A DNA stretch of 64,000 bases from Schauerella fraxinea (GTDB lineage Bacteria > Pseudomonadota > Gammaproteobacteria > Burkholderiales > Burkholderiaceae_B). The notes below the pieces were generated by a model. It did not search any database. It had not been told where the DNA came from and worked only from the letters and a program-made list of their open reading frames with translations. Shown here one piece after another: positions 42,740 to 52,129 of the stretch. The position numbers and the translations under genes were made by a program. The stretch is taken from assembly GCA_030849945.1 (NCBI GenBank), contig JAVDKK010000002.1, forward strand, positions 124,001-188,000, in the 5' to 3' direction. Positions within the stretch are counted from its first letter, which is position 1, and each line of letters starts with the position of its first letter.

Positions 42740-43933
42740 ATGTCCCTGTTGCATCGTCTCGTCACTCCCCTGGTTTTTGTCCTGGTTGCCTTGGTAGGCA
42801 GCACTGTCGCCGCGTCCGCGGTGGCTGCCCAGGCTGCCCAGCCCGGGCCGATTACGCTGAAAGACGTGTCCGGGCGCACGGTCGTGCTGGCCAAGCCCGC
42901 CACACGCGTGGTGCTGGCGCAAGCCCGCTACCTGCCGGTGCTGGGCTTGATTCATCCGGATCCAGTGAGCATCCTCGCGGGCTGGTCGGACGAGTTCAAG
43001 ACATCGTTTGCCAACGAATACGCGGCCTATAAAGCGAAATTCCCGGCAATCGAAAACATTCCGGTCGTTGGCCGCCACACGGCAGAGACGTTTTCGGTTG
43101 AGAAGACGCTGTCGCTGCGCCCCGACCTGGTTATTTTGACGTCGGCATTTGCCGGTATTGCCCCGGGCGCGGATCCGCAATCGTCCAATCTGATCCGTCA
43201 ATTCGATGCGGCGGGTGTGCCGGTCGTGGTGGTCGATTTCTTCATGCGCCCCTTGCAAAACACCGAACCCAGCATCCGCTTGCTGGGTCAGGCGCTGGGC
43301 CGCACCGAGCAGGCCGAGGCGCTGGTGTCGTTTTATCGTCAGCACATGGATCGGGTCGCGGCCCGTACCCAGGTCGCGGGCCGCGCGAAGCCGCCAGTGC
43401 TGGTGCATGCACACGCCGGCAGCACCGATTGCTGCAATTCGCCTGGCGTAGGCACATTCAACGACATGATTTCGCTGGCCGGCGGCCACAATATCGGCGC
43501 CGATGTGCTCAAGGGCGCAACGGGCCAGTTGGGATTTGAATACATCAACAGCCGCAATCCGGCGGTGTATGTGGCCACCGGAACGGGGGCCACCCGCCGC
43601 GCCGGCGCGGGCCTCACCATCGGTATGGATGCCGATCCCGAACGGGCGCGCGCCAGTTTGCAGGCGGTGATCGATAGCCAGCGCTTGTCGGCGCTTTCCG
43701 CGGTACGTACCGGCAATGCCCACGGCATCTGGCACGGATTCAACGATTCGCCACTGCACGTCGTGTTTATCGAAGCGCTCGCGCGATGGCTCGATCCGGT
43801 CGCGTTCGCCGATGTGTCGGCCCAAGCGACGCTGGACGAGATCAACACGCGGTTTGCGGCTGTGCCGTATCGCGGTGCATTCATGGTGGACCTGACGCCT
43901 GCCGCCGGCGCCACCATCGGCGCCGGGCGCTGA
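42740..43933 (+). CDS. Periplasmic iron-siderophore binding protein (FecB/FepB-like)
   Basis: 397 residues from ATG 42740. An in-frame ATG at 42668 is rejected because it falls inside the promoter/Fur box. Signal peptide LVTPLVFVLVALVGSTVAAS. Class III binding protein fold: VSGRTVVLAKPATRVVLAQA, LRPDLVILTSAF, FDAAGVPVVVVDFFMRPLQN. A DCCNSPGVGTFNDMISLAGG segment contains an unusual vicinal Cys pair. Receives the ferric siderophore in the periplasm. Confidence 0.9.
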   Translation: MSLLHRLVTPLVFVLVALVGSTVAASAVAAQAAQPGPITLKDVSGRTVVLAKPATRVVLAQARYLPVLGLIHPDPVSILAGWSDEFKTSFANEYAAYKAKFPAIENIPVVGRHTAETFSVEKTLSLRPDLVILTSAFAGIAPGADPQSSNLIRQFDAAGVPVVVVDFFMRPLQNTEPSIRLLGQALGRTEQAEALVSFYRQHMDRVAARTQVAGRAKPPVLVHAHAGSTDCCNSPGVGTFNDMISLAGGHNIGADVLKGATGQLGFEYINSRNPAVYVATGTGATRRAGAGLTIGMDADPERARASLQAVIDSQRLSALSAVRTGNAHGIWHGFNDSPLHVVFIEALARWLDPVAFADVSAQATLDEINTRFAAVPYRGAFMVDLTPAAGATIGAGR

Positions 43934-43944
43934 CCGCCTTCGGC

Positions 43945-44841
43945 ATGCCGATGGCAACCCCTCTCTCAACCCCGGATCGTCCGCGTGGGCATGACGCGCG
44001 GTTCGACGCGCGTGAATGCTGCTCGGCAGACGGGTTGCGCACCTATCGCGTGCAGGTGGGTGTGCCTGAGGGCGAGGTGCCTGCTGCGGGTTACCCGGCG
44101 TTGTTCCTGCTCGATGGTGACTTGCTTGCCAAGCCGCTGGCCGACGCTTTGACCGCGTCCGGCGAGCCGATTGTGGTCGTATTGATCAGCCATGCGCCCA
44201 TGGGTGCGCGGGCTCGTGAGGCACGCGCGTGGGACTACACGCCAGCCATTCCGGGCCGCGATCCTCTGGCCGATCCGCGCCAACCGGCCTGGCGAAACGG
44301 CGGTGCGGACGACTTCCTGGCGCTCTTGGGCGACATGATCGTGCCGGCCGTGCTGGCCGACCATCCGATCGATCGCAGCCGGCTCACGCTTTACGGGCAT
44401 TCTTACGGCGCATTGTGCGTGCTGCACGCCGTGCAGACGCGGCGCACACCCGCGTTCGCGCGCTACGTGGCCGCGAGCCCATCGGTGTGGTGGCACGATG
44501 GCGCGATCCTCGCGCAATATGCCGCCACGCATTCGCCGCAGCACGCCGATGTGCTCGTAATGGCCGGCACGCTCGAGGCGTGGCACGCGCAACCCGTGGG
44601 GTCCGATGGCTCGCCGGCATCGCGCGAGGGCGGTACGCCCACCTTGCCGGTGACCTATCGCCTGGCGCGGCAATGGGCCGATAGTCCCGATTTGAATGTT
44701 GTCTTCGAAGCGATCGAAGGCGGCACCCATCACAGCATGCTGGCGCAGTCGATCCCGCCGGCCATTGCATTTGCACGTTGCACGCAAGCGGCCATCGATG
44801 CCGCGCGTCTGCGACCCGATTTGTTGGAGACACCTTCTTGA
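43945..44841 (+). CDS. Fes/IroE-like siderophore esterase (alpha/beta hydrolase)
   Basis: 298 residues, no signal peptide seen. Esterase-D-type alpha/beta hydrolase with FLLDGDLLAKPLADAL, nucleophile elbow LTLYGHSYGALCVLHAVQ (GHSYG) and C-terminal GTHHSMLAQSIP with the likely catalytic His, as in IroE/Fes-like enzymes that cut catecholate siderophore trilactones. Start at ATG 43945 or 43951, 11 bases after fecB. Its TGA overlaps the TTG start of livK. Role as siderophore hydrolase for iron release is inferred. Confidence 0.82.
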   Translation: MPMATPLSTPDRPRGHDARFDARECCSADGLRTYRVQVGVPEGEVPAAGYPALFLLDGDLLAKPLADALTASGEPIVVVLISHAPMGARAREARAWDYTPAIPGRDPLADPRQPAWRNGGADDFLALLGDMIVPAVLADHPIDRSRLTLYGHSYGALCVLHAVQTRRTPAFARYVAASPSVWWHDGAILAQYAATHSPQHADVLVMAGTLEAWHAQPVGSDGSPASREGGTPTLPVTYRLARQWADSPDLNVVFEAIEGGTHHSMLAQSIPPAIAFARCTQAAIDAARLRPDLLETPS

Positions 44842-46049
44842 CGCCAAACCGTATTTCTTCCACGCGCCGCAGTTTGATTTTGGGCGGCATGGGCGCCGCT
44901 GCCGCGATCGGGATGCCGCAGCTCGCTCGCGCAGCCAATGCGCCGATCAAGATCGCGCTGGTCACTTCGCTGTCCGGCCCGTTCTCATCATTGGGCGAGA
45001 GCATGCGGGCGGGGCTGGAATTGTTTCTGGCCGAGAACGGCAACCAGATGGGCGGCCGCCCAGTGCAGTTGCTGATCGAAGACGATCACGGCAAGCCCGA
45101 CGAGGCCGTGCGCAAGGTACGCAAGCTGGTGGGCCAGGATCGCGTGGACGTCATCTGCGGCGTGATCAGCGCGGCTGTGGCTCTGGCGATCCGCGATATC
45201 GTCACCGAGTCGAAAACGTTGACGTTCATCATCAATGCCGCCGCGAACGCGTTGGCGCGCGAGGCCGCCAGCCCCTATATCTTTCGCACCACCAAAACGA
45301 GCTGGATGTTGGCTCACCCGGCGGCGCTTTGGACGCACGAGCACGTGGCCAAGTCGGGCGGGATAACGCTGGCTTCCGACTATGCTGCCGGCCGCGAGTA
45401 CGTCAACGACTTCGCCGATACCTATCAAAAGCAGGGCGGCAGTCTCGGCCGCCAATTCTGGACGCCGCTGGGCACCACGGATTTCGCGCCGATGCTGATG
45501 AACGTGGCATCGATGAACCCCGAGTTCATTTACGCTTTTCTGCCGGGTGCCGACGCGGTGCGCTTCCTGAAGCAGATGAAGGATTTCCGCCTGCAAGACA
45601 AGATCCGGCTCGTGGGTCCCGGGGCGTTGTTCGATCAGGAAGATGTGCTGCCGGCTGCCGGCGACGCGGGTCTTGGTGGCTTGAACGCGTTTCATCAATC
45701 GCCGGGCGCCCCTGCATCCGCATCGTTCGTGGCCGCTTATGGCCGGGCGCGCAATCGTCTGCCGGGTGAAGCCAGCACGTCCGGCTACACCGCCGGCCAA
45801 GTCATCAAAGCAGGCATCGACGCGGTCAGCGGCGATGTGGCACAACGCGATGCGCTCAAGAAGGCCTTGCTCGACAAGCCTGTGGATACGGCCTTCGGCC
45901 CGATGCGCTTCGACCCGCGCAACAACCAGGCCATCCTCGACATCTACATCAACGAGGTCAAGAAAGGCACCGACGGCAAGCCGTTCAATACCGTTCTGCA
46001 CACCTACCCGGGCATTCAGGATCCGGGTCCGGGCGCCGCCTCGAAGTAA
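44838..46049 (+). CDS. Liv-type (Leu/Ile/Val family) substrate-binding protein with Tat signal
   Basis: 403 residues from TTG 44838, overlapping the esterase stop by 4 bases, with GGAGA 8 bases upstream. The N-terminus SSTRRSLILGGMGAAAAIG is a twin-arginine signal, not the usual Sec one. Peripla_BP_6 features: IKIALVTSLSGPFSSLGESM, AGLELFLAENGNQMGGRPVQ, LVGQDRVDVICGVISAAVAL. Members of this family bind branched amino acids but also benzoates, hydroxy-aromatics and amides. Embedded in the siderophore operon, so the ligand may be DHB, DHB-serine or another breakdown product. That is inference. Confidence 0.9.
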   Translation: MTPNRISSTRRSLILGGMGAAAAIGMPQLARAANAPIKIALVTSLSGPFSSLGESMRAGLELFLAENGNQMGGRPVQLLIEDDHGKPDEAVRKVRKLVGQDRVDVICGVISAAVALAIRDIVTESKTLTFIINAAANALAREAASPYIFRTTKTSWMLAHPAALWTHEHVAKSGGITLASDYAAGREYVNDFADTYQKQGGSLGRQFWTPLGTTDFAPMLMNVASMNPEFIYAFLPGADAVRFLKQMKDFRLQDKIRLVGPGALFDQEDVLPAAGDAGLGGLNAFHQSPGAPASASFVAAYGRARNRLPGEASTSGYTAGQVIKAGIDAVSGDVAQRDALKKALLDKPVDTAFGPMRFDPRNNQAILDIYINEVKKGTDGKPFNTVLHTYPGIQDPGPGAASK

Positions 46050-46052
46050 CTC

Positions 46053-46922
46053 ATGGCTTATACCGTCGTCCAGATCCTCAACGCGTTGTCCTTTTCGGTG
46101 CTGCTCTTGCTCACCGGCTTGGGCTTGTCGTTGGTGCTCAGCCTGATGAACTTCGTCAATCTGACACACGGTTCGTTCTATCTATTGGGCAGCTACATCG
46201 GCATCCAGTGGCTGGCGTCGGGCGCACCGTGGTATCTGGCGTTTCCCGCAGCGTTCATCATTACCGGCGCGGTAGGTTGGTTGCTGGACCGCTATCCGTT
46301 TCGCGGTTTTTATCCGCGCACACACTTGATGCAGGTGCTGCTTACTTACGGGCTATCGGTGGTGTTTGCCGATCTGATGCGATGGGGGTTCGGTGCGGAT
46401 ACGCGCACGCCCGATCTGCCGGAGATGCTGTCTGGGGTGGCCTTCATCATGGGATTTCCGTTCCCAATCTATCGCTTGTTCATCATCGGCGCGGGCCTGA
46501 CCCTGGCGCTGGTGCTCTGGCTGCTCATCGATCGCACCTTGTGGGGCGCGGCCATTCGCGCGTGCACCGTGGATCGGGGCATTGTGGAAACGCTCGGCAT
46601 CGATACCCGCAAGCTGTTGACGGCCGGTTTGGTGCTGGCCGCCGGGCTGGGCGGTTTGGGTGGCGCGCTGGGGGCCGGCATGCTATCGGCTTACCCGGGC
46701 CTGGACGAAGAAGTGCTGCTGCTGGCGCTGCTGGTGGTTGTGGTGGGTGGGCTGGGCAGTTTTGCCGGCACCGTGGCCAGCGCGTTGTTGATCGGTTTCG
46801 TCACCACATTCGGGCGCATGTGGGTGCCCGAATTCGCCAACTTTGTCACGCTGGGCTTGATGGCCTTGATTCTGGTCGTGCGGCCCGTTGGCTTGCTGGG
46901 CCGGGAGGCAAGGCAAGTATGA
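46053..46922 (+). CDS. Liv-type ABC permease (LivH-like)
   Basis: 289 residues, about eight helices. ILNALSFSVLLLLTGLGLSL and VLSLMNFVNLTHGSFYLLGS are typical LivH N-termini. The EAA-type segment AAIRACTVDRGIVETLGIDT and the C-terminal GGLGSFAGTVASALLIGFVT are present. 3 bases after livK, 4-base overlap with livM. Confidence 0.93.
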   Translation: MAYTVVQILNALSFSVLLLLTGLGLSLVLSLMNFVNLTHGSFYLLGSYIGIQWLASGAPWYLAFPAAFIITGAVGWLLDRYPFRGFYPRTHLMQVLLTYGLSVVFADLMRWGFGADTRTPDLPEMLSGVAFIMGFPFPIYRLFIIGAGLTLALVLWLLIDRTLWGAAIRACTVDRGIVETLGIDTRKLLTAGLVLAAGLGGLGGALGAGMLSAYPGLDEEVLLLALLVVVVGGLGSFAGTVASALLIGFVTTFGRMWVPEFANFVTLGLMALILVVRPVGLLGREARQV

Positions 46923-47836
46923 CGCGCATCTGGCAAGGTCTCGCCCTGGTCGCCCTATGTGCGGCGGCGCCGTTGTCCGGCGAGGGATTCGTGTTGCGGT
47001 TCGCGGCCGAAATTCTGTTGGTCGGCGCGGCCGTGATGAGTCTGAACCTGTTGATCGGCGTGGGCGGTCTGGTGTCGTTGGGACATGGCGCCGTCTTCGG
47101 TGCCGCTGCCTACTGCGCCGCAGTGGCCGCACAGGCGTGGGGCGCGAATGTATTCATGGTGATCGCAATCGGCATGCTGGCGGGCATGCTGGTATCGGCG
47201 GCGATGGCGCTGCTGACGCTGCGCAGCAGCGGCTTGTTTTTCCTGGTGCTCACGCTCGTCGGTGGGCAGATGGTGTGGGAAGTGGTGTTTCGCTGGCGCG
47301 ACGTCACCGGCGGCGCCGATGGTCTGCGCGGCTTTCCTGCCTTGTCATTGGGCGCGATGCCGCTCGCATCGCCGCTGGCGCTTTACGGGGTGGCATTGCT
47401 ATTGGCGTTGATCGGGTGGGCGGCATTACGCAGTTTTGCGCGCGCGCCGTTGGGGCAGGCCTTGCAGGGCATGCGCGATCAACCGTTGCGCATGCGCGCA
47501 TTGGGATTCAGCCAGGGCCGCTTGCGGCTGCAGGCGTTTCTGATGTCGGGCGCCGTCGCCGGCGCGGCGGGCGCTGTGTTTCCCTTCGTCAATCAATACG
47601 TGGGCCCAAACACCGTGCACTGGAGCATGTCGGCCACGTTGGTGATCATGGCTGTGCTGGGCGGCATCGGCACCTGGTTTGGTGGCTTTGCCGGCGCCGC
47701 GCTCTATCTGCTTGCGCAAACGCAGCTCAGTTCCTACACCGACCGGTGGCAACTGATGATCGGATTGCTATTCGTGGCCACGGTGATTTTCCTGCCCTAT
47801 GGCATCGTGCCGGCTTTGCGCAGGACACGCCAATGA
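46919..47836 (+). CDS. Liv-type ABC permease (LivM-like)
   Basis: 305 residues. EILLVGAAVMSLNLLIGVGG and LVSLGHGAVFGAAAYCAAVA are the LivM family start; VTGGADGLRGFP, MRDQPLRMRALGFSQGRLRL and AVLGGIGTWFGGFAGAALYL follow. Coupled by 4-base overlaps to both livH and livG. Confidence 0.93.
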   Translation: MTRIWQGLALVALCAAAPLSGEGFVLRFAAEILLVGAAVMSLNLLIGVGGLVSLGHGAVFGAAAYCAAVAAQAWGANVFMVIAIGMLAGMLVSAAMALLTLRSSGLFFLVLTLVGGQMVWEVVFRWRDVTGGADGLRGFPALSLGAMPLASPLALYGVALLLALIGWAALRSFARAPLGQALQGMRDQPLRMRALGFSQGRLRLQAFLMSGAVAGAAGAVFPFVNQYVGPNTVHWSMSATLVIMAVLGGIGTWFGGFAGAALYLLAQTQLSSYTDRWQLMIGLLFVATVIFLPYGIVPALRRTRQ

Positions 47837-48660
47837 CCGCCGCCACAGTCGTTCCGTTCAACGATGGTGCTTCCGGTCTCACCATGGCGAGCACACCGCG
47901 CGTGCAGCTTGCCGCCATCGAGAAATCGTTTGGTGGCGTGCCTGTGCTGCAGCATATCGATCTGGAGGTTCAGGCCGGGCAGACGTTGGGCCTGATCGGC
48001 CCCAATGGCGCCGGCAAGACCACGCTGTTCAACATCATGAGCGGTTTCCTCGCGGCCGACCGCGGCACGATGCGCCTGGATGGCCGGGATATCTCTCGTC
48101 TGGGGCCCGAAGCGCGCACGCATCTTGGCATCGTGCGCACCTTTCAGAAAAGCCTGGTGTTTCCCTCGATGACGGTGCGTGGCAACGTCGCGATGGCAGC
48201 GCGTGCCGTGGCCGGTACCGGCTATCGTTGGTGGCAGGCAGCCGCGGCGTTGCGCGAATCCGATGCCCGCGCCGACGCATTGCTCGCGCAGGCGGGGCTT
48301 TCGGCGCGTGCGGATACGCTCGCCGCAGACCTGTCGTATGGTGAGCAACGCATGGTCGATCTCACGATCGCGCTGGCCCAGTCGCCGCGCGTGTTGTTGC
48401 TCGACGAACCCACGGCAGGCCTGGCCGAAGAAGAGGGGGTTCGATTGCTCGCGTTGGTGCGCCAGCATCATGCCGAAACGGCAGTCGTGCTGGTCTCACA
48501 CGATATCGACATCGTTTTCGGCAGTTGCGATCGCGTCGCCGTGCTCGACCTGGGCGTGTTGATCGCGGTCGACACGCCCGAGGCCATCCGGCGCGATGCG
48601 CGGGTGCTGGCGGCCTATCTGGGCATGCCGGCGCAAACGTTGGCGGAGGTGGCAGCGTGA
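47833..48660 (+). CDS. Liv-type ABC ATPase (LivG-like)
   Basis: 275 residues. Walker A GPNGAGKTTLFNIMSGFL, LivG-typical HLGIVRTFQKSLVFPSMTV, signature DLSYGEQRMVDLTIAL, Walker B LLLDEPTAGLAEEE, switch His VSHDIDIV. About 20 extra residues precede the domain. 4-base overlap with livM and livF. Confidence 0.94.
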   Translation: MTAATVVPFNDGASGLTMASTPRVQLAAIEKSFGGVPVLQHIDLEVQAGQTLGLIGPNGAGKTTLFNIMSGFLAADRGTMRLDGRDISRLGPEARTHLGIVRTFQKSLVFPSMTVRGNVAMAARAVAGTGYRWWQAAAALRESDARADALLAQAGLSARADTLAADLSYGEQRMVDLTIALAQSPRVLLLDEPTAGLAEEEGVRLLALVRQHHAETAVVLVSHDIDIVFGSCDRVAVLDLGVLIAVDTPEAIRRDARVLAAYLGMPAQTLAEVAA

Positions 48661-49469
48661 GCGTAATGACTGCGTTCGCATTGCATCCGCAGGCCGAGCA
48701 AGGCGGCGATCCGTCGGGTCGGCAGTCAGGCGCGCCTTCGGCCGATCGCCTGGGGCGCACCCCTGCGCTGCAGTTGCGCGGTGTGTGCGTGGCGCACGAT
48801 GGCGCCGATATTCTCGCCGGCATCGATCTCACGGTTGCGCAAGGCGACGTGCTGGCGCTGCTGGGACGCAACGGCGTCGGCAAAACGTCGTTGCTTAACG
48901 CTATCTTCAATCTGGGCCCACGCGTGCGCGGCGAGATTCTCGTTAAAGGGCAAGCCGTGGTGGGCTGGCCCACACACCGCATCGCCAATCTGGGCGTAGG
49001 ACTGGTGCCGCAGGGGCGGGGCGTTTTTGCACCCTTGAGCGTGAGCGAAAGCCTGCGGCTGGCCACGCTGTCGCGACGCGACGTGCCCGAACGCTGGACA
49101 TTGCCGCGCGTGTACGACGCGTTTCCGCGACTCTACGAAAAACGGCGGGCTGCCAGCGGCGCGTTGAGCGGCGGCGAACGGCAGATGCTCGCGTTGGCGC
49201 GCGCGTTGCTTACCCAGGCCGATCTGCTGGTGTTGGACGAACCCAGCGAAGGCTTGTCGCCCAAAGCCGTCGACGATCTGCTGGTGCACCATCTGCCGCG
49301 GCTTGCCGCCGAAGGCATGACGGTGGTGCTCGTCGAGCAGAACCTGTCGCTCTGCCTGCAGGTGGCGCAACGGGCGGCCGTGCTGGCGCAAGGCGGGGTC
49401 GCCTTTGACGGCTCGATCGCGGCGCTGCGTGCCGATCGCGATCTGCAGCATCGCTTGCTGGGGGTGTGA
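48657..49469 (+). CDS. Liv-type ABC ATPase (LivF-like)
   Basis: 270 residues from GTG 48657, which overlaps the livG stop; ATG 48666 is an alternative. An N-terminal non-conserved stretch of ~35 residues is followed by Walker A LLGRNGVGKTSLLNAI, GLVPQGRGVFAPLSV (LivF hallmark), signature LSGGERQMLALARAL, Walker B LLVLDEPSEGLSPKAV, and VVLVEQNLSL in place of the switch His motif, as usual in LivF. It overlaps the phosphopantetheinyl transferase gene by one base, tying the Liv set into the siderophore operon. Confidence 0.93.
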   Translation: MSVMTAFALHPQAEQGGDPSGRQSGAPSADRLGRTPALQLRGVCVAHDGADILAGIDLTVAQGDVLALLGRNGVGKTSLLNAIFNLGPRVRGEILVKGQAVVGWPTHRIANLGVGLVPQGRGVFAPLSVSESLRLATLSRRDVPERWTLPRVYDAFPRLYEKRRAASGALSGGERQMLALARALLTQADLLVLDEPSEGLSPKAVDDLLVHHLPRLAAEGMTVVLVEQNLSLCLQVAQRAAVLAQGGVAFDGSIAALRADRDLQHRLLGV

Positions 49470-50200
49470 TGACGATTGCGATCACCTTGTTGCCCACCAA
49501 CATCGACGCTGCCACGCTGGCGCGCTTCGCGGCGCTGTTGGCGCCGATCGAGACGGCGCGTGCGACGCGCTGGCGGCAGCCGGCCGATGCGCGCCGGTAC
49601 GTGGCCACCCGCGGTGCGCTGCGCCTGTTGCTCGCCCAGCATCTTGGCACTGCACCGCAGTCGTTGGCGTTTCGCCTGGGCGCGCGCGGCAAGCCCGAAT
49701 TGGACACCGGCGGCATCGCCGATGTGCATTTCAATGTGTCGCATGCGGGCGACTGGGCCGTGATCGCGCGGGCTGCATCGCCCGTCGGGATCGACATCGA
49801 GTGTTGCCGGCCGCTTGACTATCGGGCGGTGGGCGCACAAGTGTTCAGCATCGAAGAGCAAGCGCGCGTCGACCGGGCATCCGACCCGTCGCGCGCGTTC
49901 TTCGATCTGTGGACCGCGAAAGAAGCGCTTCTCAAGGCATGGGGATTAGGGCTGAGCGATATGCCTGCCGGATTTACCACGCCTGATTTGAACGATGCCT
50001 CGGCCGACGCTGCGCATTTTGCGCCTATGGCTGGCCTGACGCCCGCAGGGCCGGGATGGATGGCCCGCTTGCCCGTGCCGCAGGGTTATCGCGGCACGGT
50101 GTGCATGCAGCAACCGTGCGCCGCGCCCACTTTCACCTTTTCGCTTTGCGCGCCGGATGCGCTGCTGCGCGCGCGGCATGATCTTCAATGTGTTCGATGA
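49469..50200 (+). CDS. 4'-phosphopantetheinyl transferase (Sfp type)
   Basis: 243 residues; ATG 49469 shares a base with the livF stop (TGATG), GTG 49466 being an alternative. Sfp-family motifs: ATRGALRLLLAQHL, KPELDTGGIADVHFNVSHAG, SPVGIDIE (metal-binding Asp-Ile-Glu) and FFDLWTAKEALLKAWGLGL. It attaches phosphopantetheine to the carrier serine of the aryl carrier protein and the NRPS encoded next. Cytoplasmic. Confidence 0.93.
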   Translation: MTIAITLLPTNIDAATLARFAALLAPIETARATRWRQPADARRYVATRGALRLLLAQHLGTAPQSLAFRLGARGKPELDTGGIADVHFNVSHAGDWAVIARAASPVGIDIECCRPLDYRAVGAQVFSIEEQARVDRASDPSRAFFDLWTAKEALLKAWGLGLSDMPAGFTTPDLNDASADAAHFAPMAGLTPAGPGWMARLPVPQGYRGTVCMQQPCAAPTFTFSLCAPDALLRARHDLQCVR

Positions 50201-50201
50201 A

Positions 50202-51848
50202 ATGAAACCTGTCACTCAGATCTGGCCTGACGATTTGGCTGCGCGATATCGCGCAGCCGGCCATTGGCGCGGCGAAACCTTTGGCGGTTGGTTGCGCGAG
50301 CGGGCTCAGGCCCATCCGGAAAAAATCGCCATCGTAGGCGGCGAGATGCGGTGGAGCTATGCCGAGCTCGACCGCCGCGCCGATGAGATGGCGGCCGGTT
50401 TACTCGCCAGTGGGCTTGCCGCAGGCGATCGCGTGGTCGTGCATCTGCCCAATATCCCTGAATTTTTCGAAATCGTCTTCGGACTGTTTCGCGCCGGCAT
50501 CTTGCCGGTGTATGCGCTGCCTGCGCATCGCATTACCGAGATCGAGCATTTTGCGTCCTCGTCCGAAGCCAGCGCCTACGTGATCGCAGGGCGTCACGAG
50601 GGCTACGACTATGCGGATCTCGCCGCCGAGCTGCAACAGCGTCTGCCCGCCGTGCGCCAGGTGTTCGTGGCCCGTCCCGATCGCGATGGGCAGGTGGGTT
50701 TTGCCGATCTGGCCGAGCGGGGCCGTGCGCAGCCGCGGCCGGCGGGTCCGGGGCCGAAACCGTCCGACGTCGCCTTCCTGCAGATTTCCGGCGGCAGCAC
50801 GGGCTTATCGAAACTCATCCCGCGCACGCATGACGACTACATCTACACGTTGCGCGAAAGCGATGTGATCTGCGGGATGGACGCCGATAGTGTCTTCCTT
50901 GCCGCACTGCCGATCGCGCACAATTATCCGATGAGTTCACCGGGCGTGCTCGGTGCTTTGTATGCCGGCGCCCGCGTCGTCTTGAGCCCGTCGCCGAGTC
51001 CCGAAGCGGCGTTTCCGCTGATCGAGCGCGAAGGCGTGACGATGACAAGCCTCGTGCCGCCGCTGCTGCTGGTGTGGCTGCAGGCCCGTCCAGACAGCCG
51101 CCACGATTTGTCGACGCTGAAAGTGATGCAGGTGGGTGGTGCCAAGCTTGCGCCCGAAGTGGCGCGGCGCGTGCGGCCGGTGCTGGGCATCACGCTGCAA
51201 CAGGTATTCGGCATGGCGGAAGGGTTGGTGAACTACACCCGCCTGGATGATCCGGAAGACATCATCGTCAATACGCAAGGCCGCCCGATCAGCGCCGACG
51301 ACGAAGTGCTGGTGGTGGACGATCTGGGGCAGCCCGTGCCCGAAGGCGAACCGGGTTATCTACTCACGCGCGGGCCTTACACCATCCGCGGTTATCACAA
51401 CAACGATTCGGCCAATACTCGATCGTTTACCGAGGACGGCTTCTACCGCACCGGCGATATCGTCAAGCGCAATGCCGACGGCTATCTGTCGGTGCAAGGC
51501 CGCGCCACCGATCACATCAACCGCGCCGGCGAAAAGATCTCGGCCGAGGAAATCGAGGATCACCTGCTCGCGCACCCCAATGTGTTCGATGCGGCCGTGG
51601 TGTCGATTCCCGATGAGTATCTGGGCGAACGCACCTGCGCCTTCATCATTGCGCAAGGCGAAAAGCCGCGTGGGGCACAGATCAAACAATGGATTCGCGA
51701 CCGCGGTCTGGCCGATTTCAAGGTGCCGGATCAAGTGGTGTTCGTGGATAAGTTCGCCGAGACGGCGGCGCTGAAAATCAGCCGCCGCGAACTGCGCGCC
51801 GCGCTGCGTGCGCGTCTGACGACGCCCGAACAAGGAGAACAAGCATGA
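50202..51848 (+). CDS. entE: 2,3-dihydroxybenzoate-AMP ligase (EntE/DhbE-like)
   Basis: 548 residues. Activates 2,3-dihydroxybenzoate as an adenylate and loads it on the aryl carrier protein. The start ATG 50202 gives VTQIWPDDLAARYRAAGHW, matching EntE; ATG 50178 is possible. P-loop ISGGSTGLSKLIPRTHDDY; ALPIAHNYPMSSPGVLG has the His-Asn-Tyr and Ser pattern of DHB-specific enzymes, where salicylate enzymes tend to have Phe and Cys; YRTGDIVKRNADGYL and the C-terminal Lys region ETAALKISRRELR are present. 1 base after the PPTase stop, 4-base overlap with the carrier gene. Confidence 0.94.
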   Translation: MKPVTQIWPDDLAARYRAAGHWRGETFGGWLRERAQAHPEKIAIVGGEMRWSYAELDRRADEMAAGLLASGLAAGDRVVVHLPNIPEFFEIVFGLFRAGILPVYALPAHRITEIEHFASSSEASAYVIAGRHEGYDYADLAAELQQRLPAVRQVFVARPDRDGQVGFADLAERGRAQPRPAGPGPKPSDVAFLQISGGSTGLSKLIPRTHDDYIYTLRESDVICGMDADSVFLAALPIAHNYPMSSPGVLGALYAGARVVLSPSPSPEAAFPLIEREGVTMTSLVPPLLLVWLQARPDSRHDLSTLKVMQVGGAKLAPEVARRVRPVLGITLQQVFGMAEGLVNYTRLDDPEDIIVNTQGRPISADDEVLVVDDLGQPVPEGEPGYLLTRGPYTIRGYHNNDSANTRSFTEDGFYRTGDIVKRNADGYLSVQGRATDHINRAGEKISAEEIEDHLLAHPNVFDAAVVSIPDEYLGERTCAFIIAQGEKPRGAQIKQWIRDRGLADFKVPDQVVFVDKFAETAALKISRRELRAALRARLTTPEQGEQA

Positions 51849-52129
51849 GCGCAAACACGCAAACGACTCACGCCGCATTGAGCCTCGACCGCATGCGGGC
51901 CGACATCGCCCGCGTGTTGCATGAAGAGCCGGATGAAATAGGCGATCACGACAGCCTGATCGATTTGGGCCTGGACTCGATTCGTGCCATGGCACTGGTC
52001 ACGCAGTGGCGTGCGGCCGGCGCCGATCTGCAGTTTTCCGAACTGGCCGAAACGCCTACGTTGGCGCATTGGTGGCACGTGGCCGAACAAGCGTTGGCAC
52101 GCGCCGCGAAAGGTAGCTCGCCGGCATGA
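51845..52129 (+). CDS. Stand-alone aryl carrier protein
   Basis: 94 residues. The phosphopantetheine site is in LIDLGLDSIRAMALVTQWRA, typical of aryl carrier proteins at the EntB C-terminus. No isochorismatase domain is attached, unlike EntB/DhbB. It receives DHB from the ligase and donates it to the NRPS condensation domain. Overlaps both neighbours by 4 bases, so the three are translated as a unit. Confidence 0.92.
   Translation: MSANTQTTHAALSLDRMRADIARVLHEEPDEIGDHDSLIDLGLDSIRAMALVTQWRAAGADLQFSELAETPTLAHWWHVAEQALARAAKGSSPA

Noticed and set aside
43966..44847. 293-codon minus-strand ORF opposite the esterase
   Set aside because: Antisense shadow; the plus strand has the GHSYG hydrolase elbow and operon context.
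46208..46918. Upstream extension of the LivM-like frame over livH
   Set aside because: It is the shadow frame of livH; the LivM N-terminus and a 4-base overlap place the start at 46919.
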